Assembly: GCA_937892275.1 (NCBI GenBank)
Contig: CALAVG010000247.1
Location: 1-6,669 of the forward strand
DNA: 6,669 bases
Reading direction: 5' to 3'
Origin: an uncultured Methanomicrobiales archaeon
GTDB lineage: Archaea; Thermoplasmatota; Thermoplasmata; Methanomassiliicoccales; Methanomethylophilaceae
Part shown: positions 1-5,935 of the stretch, piece after piece
How the letters are laid out: each line of letters begins with the position of its first letter
Position numbering within the stretch: the stretch's first letter is position 1
The notes under the pieces: model-generated
Databases searched by the model: none
Told to the model about the DNA's origin: nothing
What the model saw: the letters and a program-made list of their open reading frames with translations, nothing else
Made by a program: the position numbers and the translations under genes

Positions 1-28
1 GGAGTTCAGACGTGTGCTCTTCCGATCT
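1..28 (+). other. Illumina adapter remnant (artefact)
   Basis: Bases 1-28 match the 3' end of the Illumina TruSeq read-2 adapter/primer, including the diagnostic GTGTGCTCTTCCGATCT that ends at base 28. This is library-preparation sequence, not genome. It places the true contig edge at base 29. It also creates a false ATG at 14 that makes the first gene look complete when it is not. The match is from memory of the adapter sequence and is exact over the whole 28 bases. Confidence 0.97.
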
Positions 29-283
29 CCTGCCTGTCGCATAAGAAGGGACAGAAGGAGGTGGGAGGACATCTCGCTGAGCATCGTGACCGCCAACATG
101 ATCCTAGGAGGGTTCAGCGAGAAACGCGGCGATCCGTTGGACAAGATCCGTATAATGTTCACGGAGGATGAATTCGCGGAGATAACGCAACAGAGGGAAG
201 AGGCGGAGATGAGGATGCTCGAAGAGCAACAGCTGGCGAGACTGCGGAGACTGATGGGTAATGGAAGACACACTGAGAATTAA
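29..283 (+). CDS. Tail-assembly-chaperone-like protein, 5' end missing
   Basis: An open reading frame of 85 codons runs from the contig edge to TAA at 281-283. Its start is lost: the upstream in-frame ATG at 14 belongs to the sequencing adapter. The first part is Arg-rich (RIRRDRRRWED), followed by a short hydrophobic stretch (SIVTANMILGG). The last 40 residues are a charged Glu/Gln/Arg/Met-rich helix that probably forms a coiled coil. I do not recognise the family from sequence. The gene sits directly before the tape measure gene and overlaps it by 23 nt, which is where long-tailed phages encode the chaperones that coat the tape measure during tail assembly; these are often made in two forms by -1 frameshifting. 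The role is therefore inferred from position. No slippery heptamer is visible in the part present. It could equally be another small tail protein. Confidence 0.6.
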   Translation, partial: PACRIRRDRRRWEDISLSIVTANMILGGFSEKRGDPLDKIRIMFTEDEFAEITQQREEAEMRMLEEQQLARLRRLMGNGRHTEN

Positions 284-2468
284 ACTACAGGTAGAGGGCG
301 ACGAGTTCCATCAGCAGATGCAGGATGCCAAGGACGAGATCAAGGGCGTCGGCAACAGCACCAAGGACTTCTCGTCATCATTGGGGCGCATATCACCTGC
401 ATTGAGTAAGATGGCATCGAACCTCAAGCAGGCATTCACAGGCATCAAGGGAGGCATGGCCGGTGTTAAGGATGCCATGTCCTCCATGAAGGACGGTGCC
501 TCCGGTATGGCAGGGATTGCATCTGCAGCGAAGGGATTGGTATCATCCCTTGCCCCTGCATTGGTCGCCGTGGTCGCGATAGTAGCAGCCATAACGGCAT
601 TGAAGAAGGCATGGGATTTCCTCAAGAGGGCATTCAAGGCATGGGACCCGACAGGATACGCCAAGACCTTCGGGACCTTCCAGAGAGAGATCAGAAAGCT
701 CATGACCGCCATCGGTGCATTGACATCGGGAGCGGTCAAGGAGATAATGTATGTGGTCGTCGGGATAGTCAGATGGCTGCGCCAGGGCATTGAGGTCCTG
801 GTCAAGATCAAGTCATGGGTGGACGGCATATTGGATTCCCTCGGCGGAGCATGGGAGATAATCGTCAACGCCGTATCCCTATTGGGTGGAGTGTTCGGTG
901 TCGTCTTCAAGATAGCATCCGATACCGGAAAGGCCGCAGCCGAAGAGGTCGGCGAGGTATGGTCCGAGGAGATGTCCGTAGGGCTTGCGTCGTTCGACAA
1001 GCTGAACAACATCGGCATGGAGGAAGGTGACGCCGAAGAGAGGGAGGAGCTTCTCAAGGACATTGAGGTGGCAACGGCCGAAGGAGAGAGCCTATTCGAC
1101 AAGATAGCCGAAGGTCTCTCAGGCATACTCGATATATTCGGCGATGTCGGCGATTGGCTCGGCGACATTTGGAAAGGATTCACTGAATGGATCGACGATA
1201 TAGCTACAGGTATCGGAGACCTTTGGGATGGGTTCACGGATTGGCTCGGAGGAGTCGCCAACGGCATAGAGGACCTGTGGGACGACTTCACAGATTGGGC
1301 TGGTGAGGCATGGGCCAATGTGACGAAGGTCGCAGGGGATGTATGGAACAGTATCACATCAACGGTCGGCAGTCTATGGGGAAAGTTCACGGATTGGGCT
1401 GGCGATGCTTGGAACGACGTATCAAAGGTAGCAGGAAACATTTGGGACGGAGTGACCTCGACCATAGGAGGCCTATGGGATGGCTTCGTATCTATTGGTA
1501 CGAAAGCCTGGAACAATATCGAAAAGACGGCCCATTCTATATGGAATGGCATCACATCAACTGTCGGAGGTCTATGGGACGACTTCACAGATTGGGCTGG
1601 TGAGGCATGGGCCAATGTGACGAAGACTGCAGGAGATGTATGGAACGACGTGACCTCCGAGATAGGGAAGGTGTGGGACTACTTCACCAAGGATGCCGGA
1701 GAGGCATGGGATAATGTCAAGAGCTTCGGCGGATCGGTGATGGACAAGCTCGGAGACCTGTTCGGCCCCCTATGGAATAAGTTCGGGGATTTAGCCACTG
1801 CCGCGGTCAAGAAGTTCAAGCAGGTCTTTACTGATGCTATCAACGCTATCAGGTCTCTGATAGATTCGCTCATCAGCGGTCTAAAGAGCGCACTCGATGG
1901 AATAACCAGCGGAATAAGTTCCGCAGCCGGAAAAGTGGGGGACGCTGTCGGTGGGGTAGTCAAGGGAACGCAGGAGTTTGTAGAGAATTTCAGCAATGAC
2001 CCTGGAGACGCGGTTAAGGATGCTGTAGTCAACGGTATAGAGACAGTAGGGAACGCCGTCACAGGAGGCAGATTCGCAGAGTTCATGGGTGGTGCAGCGC
2101 AGGTCATGAGCGGTGATTGGAGTGGTGTCCAGAACGGTATAAGCGAGTTCATCAGCGATCCCATAGGAGGATTGAAGAACTTATTCGGATTCGCACAGGG
2201 CGGAGTATTCCAGCCCAATCAGCCTCAGCTCGCGATCCTGGGAGACAATACATCGGAGCCCGAGGTGGCTGCACCCTATTCGATGATCGTCTCCGCAGTG
2301 ACCACAGCCCTGAACAACATGGGAGTGGGCCGTATGGACAGTCCGACAGGGACCTCCGGTACTCCTCTCGACATAACCCTCGAAATAGACGGAAAGAAGC
2401 TGGCGAGAATGACCTACGATAACTATGAGAACGAACGCATCAGACGCAACGGGAGCGGATCATATTGA
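261..2468 (+). CDS. Tail tape measure protein
   Basis: A 735-residue protein that should span the tail tube lumen, set tail length and be ejected at infection. The N-terminus (about 1-60) is a soluble helical segment, followed by a Gly/Met/Ala-rich stretch (50-95). Hydrophobic segments at about 97-113, 161-173 and 199-218 could insert into the host membrane. A charged linker (226-275) leads to a Trp ladder at 293-505, typical of tape measures. The C-terminus has the signature FAQGGVFQPNQPQLAILGD (residues 644-662) followed by EPEVAAPYS, which I recognise from tape measure C-termini of Firmicutes siphophages. No lysozyme or peptidase domain is visible. At about 1.5 angstrom per residue the tail would be near 110 nm. 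The ATG at 261 overlaps the upstream gene by 23 nt; GGAG at 246-249 is a modest, slightly distant Shine-Dalgarno. The downstream gene overlaps by 4 nt, so translation is probably coupled. Confidence 0.93.
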   Translation: MEDTLRIKLQVEGDEFHQQMQDAKDEIKGVGNSTKDFSSSLGRISPALSKMASNLKQAFTGIKGGMAGVKDAMSSMKDGASGMAGIASAAKGLVSSLAPALVAVVAIVAAITALKKAWDFLKRAFKAWDPTGYAKTFGTFQREIRKLMTAIGALTSGAVKEIMYVVVGIVRWLRQGIEVLVKIKSWVDGILDSLGGAWEIIVNAVSLLGGVFGVVFKIASDTGKAAAEEVGEVWSEEMSVGLASFDKLNNIGMEEGDAEEREELLKDIEVATAEGESLFDKIAEGLSGILDIFGDVGDWLGDIWKGFTEWIDDIATGIGDLWDGFTDWLGGVANGIEDLWDDFTDWAGEAWANVTKVAGDVWNSITSTVGSLWGKFTDWAGDAWNDVSKVAGNIWDGVTSTIGGLWDGFVSIGTKAWNNIEKTAHSIWNGITSTVGGLWDDFTDWAGEAWANVTKTAGDVWNDVTSEIGKVWDYFTKDAGEAWDNVKSFGGSVMDKLGDLFGPLWNKFGDLATAAVKKFKQVFTDAINAIRSLIDSLISGLKSALDGITSGISSAAGKVGDAVGGVVKGTQEFVENFSNDPGDAVKDAVVNGIETVGNAVTGGRFAEFMGGAAQVMSGDWSGVQNGISEFISDPIGGLKNLFGFAQGGVFQPNQPQLAILGDNTSEPEVAAPYSMIVSAVTTALNNMGVGRMDSPTGTSGTPLDITLEIDGKKLARMTYDNYENERIRRNGSGSY
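1167..1274 (+). repeat. Two 54-bp (18-residue) tape measure repeats
   Basis: Residues 303-320 and 321-338 of the tape measure protein are two 18-residue units of the form (I/L)W-x-GFT(E/D)W-x9-G-x-(E/D). They place Trp at 304 and 322, with a second Trp six residues later in each (310, 328). Eighteen residues equal five alpha-helical turns, so the ladder Trp stays on one helix face. These units run without a gap into the 11-residue-period array that follows, where Trp340 continues the 18-residue step. Confidence 0.9.
1278..1328 (+). repeat. 51-bp exact repeat, copy 1
   Basis: These 51 bases recur without mismatch at 1575-1625, exactly 297 bp (three 99-bp units) downstream. They encode the WDDFTDWAGEAW core plus ANVTK of repeat unit 1. 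Both flanking bases differ between copies, so the identical tract is exactly 51 bp. Confidence 0.95.
1575..1625 (+). repeat. 51-bp exact repeat, copy 2
   Basis: Identical to 1278-1328 and in the same register, inside repeat unit 4. Units 2 and 3, which lie between the copies, have diverged at the DNA level, so this pair points to a recent duplication or gene conversion rather than slow divergence of an old array. Confidence 0.95.
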
Positions 2469-2863
2469 CGGCAGTATTAGCGATTGAATCGGGAGGGTCG
2501 TACATCGACCTCCCCACACCTGCATACACAGGGTACTCCAATGTCATCGAGGAGCTGACGAGGGCGGACCGTAATATTAACGGATTCCTCATCAAGGAGC
2601 ATGTGGCCTGGAAGCAGACCATCGAGGTCGAATGGAAGGCCATAACCGCAGGGGAGAAGAACCTCATCCTGTCGCTTACATCGGCCAACTCTTTCGGTAT
2701 CAGGTTCTTCGACATGATGACCGAGACGGTGCAGTACATATCGGCAGCGGCAGGAGGGGTCTATCGTGGAACCGGAATGAAGATCAAGGGCTACGGCAAG
2801 TTCGACTCCACGAACAACACTTTCCCCTACTACGATCTGAGCATCAGCCTCATTGAGAGGTGA
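2465..2863 (+). CDS. Distal-tail-like protein (DUF6711-like)
   Basis: A 132-residue protein starting at TTG 2465, whose first base is the last base of the TAT codon before the tape measure stop (4-nt overlap). GGGAG at 2451-2455 gives a Shine-Dalgarno at good spacing and supports this start; the next in-frame Met lies far inside the protein. The pattern of a short N-terminal strand, a DLPTP motif, the RADRNINGFLIKEHVAWKQ stretch, an EW...LT-type middle and a SLIER C-terminus resembles, from memory, the DUF6711 family found just after the tape measure gene in Firmicutes siphophages. Position suggests a tail-tip adaptor joining the last tube ring to the hub. There are no cysteines and no membrane segment. 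The family match is recollection; the tail-tip role is inference from gene order. Confidence 0.8.
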   Translation: MTAVLAIESGGSYIDLPTPAYTGYSNVIEELTRADRNINGFLIKEHVAWKQTIEVEWKAITAGEKNLILSLTSANSFGIRFFDMMTETVQYISAAAGGVYRGTGMKIKGYGKFDSTNNTFPYYDLSISLIER

Positions 2864-2864
2864 T
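2857..2864 (+). promoter_or_regulatory. Strong Shine-Dalgarno GAGGTGAT deciding the hub start
   Basis: GAGGTGAT is an eight-base match to the 16S rRNA 3'-end complement. It contains the stop codon (TGA, 2861-2863) of the preceding gene and sits just before ATG 2868, with ACG between them. It decides the start of the hub gene at 2868 rather than the in-frame TTG at 2853, which would lie before this site. The arrangement implies translational coupling of the two tail genes. Confidence 0.85.
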
Positions 2865-2867
2865 ACG

Positions 2868-4421
2868 ATGTATTCCGACGATCCCGATTATAGGGCCGTT
2901 ATCGAAGCCGATGGCAGGTCAATATCCATTTACATGTCCCTGGGCGTGGACATCGACAACACCGCCGCCGATGACATCACCGCCGTAACGGTCGATTCCC
3001 TGCCCATGAGCAACACTTCACAGATGACCGATGCAAATTATGAACTGACGAAGGAATTCGCTACATACGAGGCTTATGGCATTGCTACGGCTGCATCCGC
3101 AGGCATGATCGTCCCTCCATTACAGGCACATGCCTATCCTCCTGAAACAGGAATATGGAGCCAGGGCTTATGCGATGATGGGGGGAACATAGACTTCACC
3201 ATGGCCATCGCATTATCGGCGGTCCATGAGTCGGCATTCACGATATACACCGAAGGGCCGAACATCCTGGAAGGCGAGGTCATATTCTCATATACGGAGA
3301 ACGGGGAGACACAGTCGGAGACAGTCGCTCTGGACCCTCATAACGGTTATGCAGTGGCATCAGGGAGCCATAAGTACGACACGGTCACGGTCAACATAAC
3401 CAAGCTGGACGGCGCATACCAGCATCTGAGGATAACGGAGGTCGAGTTTGGCGACTCCATAACATTGGCGACGGATAAGCTGGCTGGCGAGGTCGTATTT
3501 ATCGACGAGATAGACGTCCTCGGTGTCGGTATGCCTCTATCCGAGCTGGATCTGGAGCTGGTCAACGTACTCGGAGATTATGATGTGGATAAACCGAATA
3601 CTCTATACACACAGCTGGCGATAGGCAATCCGCTGAATCTGTCCTACACGATAGATGCAGGCACATTCAGGAAGACGATCCCGATGGCGCACCTGTTCAT
3701 CGGAGCCAAGAGGACCAATGGTGACAGACTGCTGGTGACGGCATACGATGTGCGCTGGAACCTCGGACGTTCCTATTATGTCTGGAGCCTGGACCCTGCT
3801 GAGGATTTGGGGACCACATTGGCGGAGCTGTTCGAGGCCCACGAGCTCGGTTATGTCATTGATGAAGCGGTCAACCAGATTTATCCGCAGGGAGCCTGCA
3901 CCTTCACGGACGAGACCACAGTGCTCGATGACATCCAGAAGGTAGCACAGGCATACGGACTCATCATAAGGCCGTCCAGAAGGGGGAACATCGAGGTATC
4001 CACAGCCTGGAACGGGGACCAGTACGGCACCATTCCGGTCAACAATATGTACTCCTGGCCAGGGTCCAACCAGTACAACAAGTACAACGTCATAGACATC
4101 AGATACGGGAGCAACGGGGATTATCACAGGTATGTCCAGGACTTCAGCGAGGTCGGGACCGTCAAGAACATCCTGTCGATAAACAACGACCTCATCCTCA
4201 CGGAGCAGATGGCCATACAGGTCTATGCAAGGACCAGGGCGCAGATATACAATTCAGCCCAGGATGTCGATTGGAGAGGCGACCCTTCGCTGGACCTCGG
4301 AGATACCGTCGGCGTACATAACAGATGGACTCAGGACGGCACTGCACAGACGTACAGAGCGACCAAGAGAGAGATCAGATACGACGGAGCAATGAGGGAG
4401 ACGACGACATTCGTTAGATGA
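2868..4421 (+). CDS. Tail hub/baseplate protein with embedded sugar-binding-like domain
   Basis: A 517-residue tail-tip protein. ATG 2868 is chosen because GAGGTGAT precedes it at ideal spacing; it starts 4 nt after the previous stop. Residues 1-95 form an N-terminal region ending in APPL-like VPPLQAHAYPPETGIWS. Residues about 100-197 look like a jelly-roll (galactose-binding-like) domain, ending YQHLRITEVEFG. Residues 200-300 are a beta-rich hub domain (PLSELDLELVN, FRKTIPMAHLFIG, LLVTAYD). Residues 310-440 contain the LAELFEAHELGYVI and VLDDIQKVAQAYGL helices. Residues 440-517 hold WRGDPSLDLGDTVGV, a motif common near the C-terminus of siphophage tail hub proteins. The order resembles, from memory, hub/receptor-binding tail proteins of gut Firmicutes phages. 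It probably caps the tail tube and may bind surface glycans. No catalytic residues of a peptidase or hydrolase are evident. The hub call is fairly secure, the sugar-binding call less so. Confidence 0.82.
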   Translation: MYSDDPDYRAVIEADGRSISIYMSLGVDIDNTAADDITAVTVDSLPMSNTSQMTDANYELTKEFATYEAYGIATAASAGMIVPPLQAHAYPPETGIWSQGLCDDGGNIDFTMAIALSAVHESAFTIYTEGPNILEGEVIFSYTENGETQSETVALDPHNGYAVASGSHKYDTVTVNITKLDGAYQHLRITEVEFGDSITLATDKLAGEVVFIDEIDVLGVGMPLSELDLELVNVLGDYDVDKPNTLYTQLAIGNPLNLSYTIDAGTFRKTIPMAHLFIGAKRTNGDRLLVTAYDVRWNLGRSYYVWSLDPAEDLGTTLAELFEAHELGYVIDEAVNQIYPQGACTFTDETTVLDDIQKVAQAYGLIIRPSRRGNIEVSTAWNGDQYGTIPVNNMYSWPGSNQYNKYNVIDIRYGSNGDYHRYVQDFSEVGTVKNILSINNDLILTEQMAIQVYARTRAQIYNSAQDVDWRGDPSLDLGDTVGVHNRWTQDGTAQTYRATKREIRYDGAMRETTTFVR

Positions 4422-4429
4422 CGCTGGAT

Positions 4430-4437
4430 AATATATA
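4430..4437 (+). promoter_or_regulatory. Archaeal-type TATA box for a leaderless transcript
   Basis: AATATATA lies in a 38-bp AT-rich gap between the hub gene and the membrane-protein gene. Its centre is about 26.5 nt upstream of the A of ATG 4460, the usual TATA-to-start-site distance in archaea, so transcription would begin at or next to the start codon. No Shine-Dalgarno is found before 4460, consistent with leaderless translation. No clear BRE (purine-rich) element is seen. An alternative reading is a bacterial -10 box (TAATAA near 4450), but no matching -35 is seen. Confidence 0.65.
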
Positions 4438-4459
4438 CATCCGATGGTAATAATAGCTC

Positions 4460-4918
4460 ATGAAGAGGTCAACCATTGTCATTTTGATAATTGTCCTCGC
4501 TCTCCTGGCAATATTCCTCATAATCGGAGCATCCGGGAGCAGCGATCCAGACGTTCGTTATAACTATGAAGATAACGCAGTAGACGGGTTCATGGGGAAA
4601 TACGGATATGAGAAAGCGAAGGAAGGTTATGTGTTCGTTATAGTGACGATCCACGCATACAACGACCGTGCCGACAGCGTATCTATGAGTCCACTTACTT
4701 GGGCCTGGAGGGTCCAAGCTGGCGGTATAGAGTATTCCTCGGACATTTCGACGTTCAGTCATCCACTCTATAAAACTGGTAAAATACTGAAAGGATACCA
4801 TGAGAGGTTCGTCATTGTCTTCCAGATCCCACAGCAATACGCATCCAACTACACCATAAAGGAAGATTACCAGTGGGGATATGAGAAGGTCGTCCGTGAC
4901 ACCTCGATCGTTGTCTGA
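4460..4918 (+). CDS. Membrane-anchored DUF4352-like protein, candidate moron
   Basis: A 152-residue protein with a classic N-terminal anchor: MKRS, then a run of about 19 hydrophobic residues (VILIIVLALLAIFLIIGA), then a soluble domain of about 125 residues. There is no lipobox Cys, so it should be a single-pass anchor with the domain outside the cell. The soluble part, with EGYVFVIVTIHAYN, a mid-domain DSVSMSPLTWAWRV and a late ERFVIVFQIP strand, follows the beta-sandwich pattern of DUF4352 (telokin-like) surface proteins common in archaea and Gram-positives. It lies between tail genes but does not look like a virion component. It has its own TATA box and a terminator just downstream, and no Shine-Dalgarno. 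This suggests a cargo gene expressed separately from the tail operon, perhaps altering the host surface or excluding other viruses; that function is inference. The antisense frame across it (4469-4924) is a shadow. Confidence 0.85.
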   Translation: MKRSTIVILIIVLALLAIFLIIGASGSSDPDVRYNYEDNAVDGFMGKYGYEKAKEGYVFVIVTIHAYNDRADSVSMSPLTWAWRVQAGGIEYSSDISTFSHPLYKTGKILKGYHERFVIVFQIPQQYASNYTIKEDYQWGYEKVVRDTSIVV

Positions 4919-4924
4919 AAACAT

Positions 4925-4945
4925 GAGGGGGCGACCCCTCTTTTA
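4925..4945 (+). terminator. Hairpin-plus-T-tract terminator
   Basis: A perfect 6-bp all-but-AT-free stem GAGGGG/CCCCTC (4925-4930 with 4935-4940) closes a GCGA tetraloop, a GNRA-type stable loop, followed at once by TTTTA. It starts seven bases after the stop codon of the membrane-protein gene. The form is a bacterial-style intrinsic terminator; archaeal RNA polymerase ends mainly on U-tracts, so the short T-run may act with the hairpin. It should separate this gene from the downstream adhesin genes. Confidence 0.75.
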
Positions 4946-4953
4946 TAGCTAAT

Positions 4954-4961
4954 CTTATTAA
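4954..4961 (+). promoter_or_regulatory. Probable TATA box for the Ig-adhesin cluster
   Basis: CTTATTAA in an AT-rich 65-bp gap is centred about 26.5 nt before ATG 4984, the same geometry as the box before 4460. No Shine-Dalgarno precedes 4984 (CATTCATATTTTC), so a leaderless transcript is predicted. A competing candidate is TTTTATAG at 4941-4948, which overlaps the terminator T-run and would give a leader of about 14 nt. The CTTATTAA box is a weaker match to the archaeal consensus than the upstream one. Confidence 0.5.
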
Positions 4962-4983
4962 CGCCGTTAACATTCATATTTTC

Positions 4984-5925
4984 ATGGCCATATCTACCGT
5001 TAAAGTCACAGTCAATGGTCAGGAGTACACGCTTTCGTACAATTCCACGACAGGGAAGTACGAGGCGAGTCTGACCGCACCATCGAAATCATCCGGATCG
5101 CATAACAGCGGGAGCGGAGTGGACATCGGAACACCAGCACAAGGCAAAGGGTACTATCCCGTATCTCTGGCCGTTACAGATGATGCCGGGAACGTCACCT
5201 CGGCAGATGCCGATCATGCCACGTGGGGAACCCATCTCAGGCTCGAGGTCGAGGAGGAGACCGCACCTGTCGCAGAGATAACCTATCCGTCCACCGGAGC
5301 GAGGATAACCTCATCCAGACCCACGTTCACGTTCACACTAACGGACGAGGGTTCGGGAGTGAACCCCTCCGCATGCTATATCAAGATCGACACCGGAGAC
5401 GCAATCGCCGTCACTCCCAGTATCTCCGGAGGGACGGCATCATGTTCCTACACTCCGACCACGGCACTGTCCGAAGGATCTCACACCATCGAGGTTTACG
5501 GATCGGATTATGACGGCAACGTGGCGACGCATGTATCCGCATCGTTCTACATCGACACCGTTGCGCCTACTCTGAACGTCAGCGCACCCTCGGACAACCT
5601 CAAGACCAACAACTCACAGCTCACCGTCAGCGGTACTACCAACGATGCAACCTCCAGCCCCGTGACCATCGCGATCACGGTCGGAAGCACAACCTACGCA
5701 CCCAATGTCGGCAACGATGGTACGTTCAGTCAGGTCGTATCACTTTCCGAGGGAAGCAACACCATAACCATCACCGCGACCGATTCCGCAGGTCTCACTA
5801 CGACCGTCACCAGAACGGTCATCCTTGATACCGCAGCACCTCAGATCGTGAGCATCAACATAACGCCCAACCCTGCGACCACTGGTGGCGGTTACACCAT
5901 CGCAGTCGAGGTAACGGACGCATGA
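4984..5925 (+). CDS. Multi-Ig-domain tail protein (adhesin-like), C-terminal domain split
   Basis: A 313-residue Thr/Ser/Gly-rich beta protein made of tandem bacterial Ig-like domains and probably exposed at the tail tip. Domain 1 (about 1-90) starts VKVTVNGQEYTLSYNSTTGK and has the TDDAGN turn at 65-70. Domain 2 (95-193) has SDYDGN at 174-179. Domain 3 (195-283) has TDSAG at 266-270. Domains are joined by TAP, DTVAP and DTAAP linkers. Domain 4 begins at 287 but stops after its first strands (ITPNP...VEVTDA). No signal peptide is present, as expected for a virion protein. From memory this architecture matches a tail protein family in gut Firmicutes phages. The start is ATG 4984, leaderless by geometry. 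The early stop at 5923-5925 is odd: the next ORF carries the rest of domain 4. Binding of a cell-surface partner is inferred from domain type and position. Confidence 0.85.
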   Translation: MAISTVKVTVNGQEYTLSYNSTTGKYEASLTAPSKSSGSHNSGSGVDIGTPAQGKGYYPVSLAVTDDAGNVTSADADHATWGTHLRLEVEEETAPVAEITYPSTGARITSSRPTFTFTLTDEGSGVNPSACYIKIDTGDAIAVTPSISGGTASCSYTPTTALSEGSHTIEVYGSDYDGNVATHVSASFYIDTVAPTLNVSAPSDNLKTNNSQLTVSGTTNDATSSPVTIAITVGSTTYAPNVGNDGTFSQVVSLSEGSNTITITATDSAGLTTTVTRTVILDTAAPQIVSINITPNPATTGGGYTIAVEVTDA

Positions 5926-5935
5926 CCGTAACGGA
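5911..5935 (+). repeat. Short direct repeat flanking the frame junction
   Basis: GTAACGGA occurs at 5911-5918 and again at 5928-5935, an offset of 17 bp. The ATGA stop/start junction lies between the copies. An offset of 17 is not a multiple of three, so a small duplication here would itself change the frame. The identity extends only eight bases, so it could be chance. Confidence 0.6.

Larger units (their letters stand above)
1275..1769 (+). repeat. Five 99-bp (33-residue) tape measure repeats, each 3 x 11 residues
   Basis: Residues 339-503 form five consecutive 33-residue units beginning at 1275, 1374, 1473, 1572 and 1671. Each unit holds three 11-residue steps with Trp at the second position: LW-x2-FTDWAG, then AW-x2-V-x-K-x-AG, then W-x2-(I/V)TST(V/I)G. 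Units 1, 2 and 4 keep the FTDWAG core; unit 3 has FVSIGT instead; unit 5 has diverged and its last Trp position (494) is Met. The phase resumes once more at Trp505. Eleven residues are three helical turns, giving one tryptophan stripe along a long helix. Tape measure proteins are known for 11- and 18-residue aromatic periodicity. Confidence 0.93.

Noticed and set aside
14..28. ATG at 14 as the start of the first gene
   Set aside because: It lies within adapter sequence, so the five codons before 29 are not genomic.
56..63. AGGAGGTG inside the first gene as a ribosome site or frameshift stimulator
   Set aside because: No start codon lies 5-12 bases downstream and no slippery heptamer follows. 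It encodes Arg and Trp codons and is probably incidental.
311..1615. A 434-codon open frame on the minus strand
   Set aside because: It mirrors the repeated codons of the tape measure gene. The sense strand has a coherent Trp ladder and tape measure C-terminus, whereas the antisense product is a low-complexity Ser/Pro/Thr/Met chain.
1679..2218. A 179-codon minus-strand frame
   Set aside because: It lies wholly inside the tape measure gene, is Pro/Ser/Leu-rich, and matches no pattern I know; it is a shadow.
2853..2867. TTG at 2853 as the start of the hub gene
   Set aside because: It precedes the Shine-Dalgarno at 2857-2864, which is well placed for ATG 2868 instead.
4446..4456. A bacterial promoter with a TAATAA -10 box before 4460
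   Set aside because: No matching -35 hexamer is seen at 16-18 bp spacing, and the TATA box at 4430-4437 fits archaeal geometry better. It remains possible if the host is bacterial.
4469..4924. A 151-codon minus-strand frame covering the membrane-protein gene
   Set aside because: The sense strand has an anchor segment, TATA box and terminator in the right order. The antisense start codon has no recognisable ribosome site or promoter.
5905..5926. A classical X-XXY-YYZ slippery heptamer at the Ig split
   Set aside because: None is present; if frameshifting occurs it is not by the standard tandem-slip motif.
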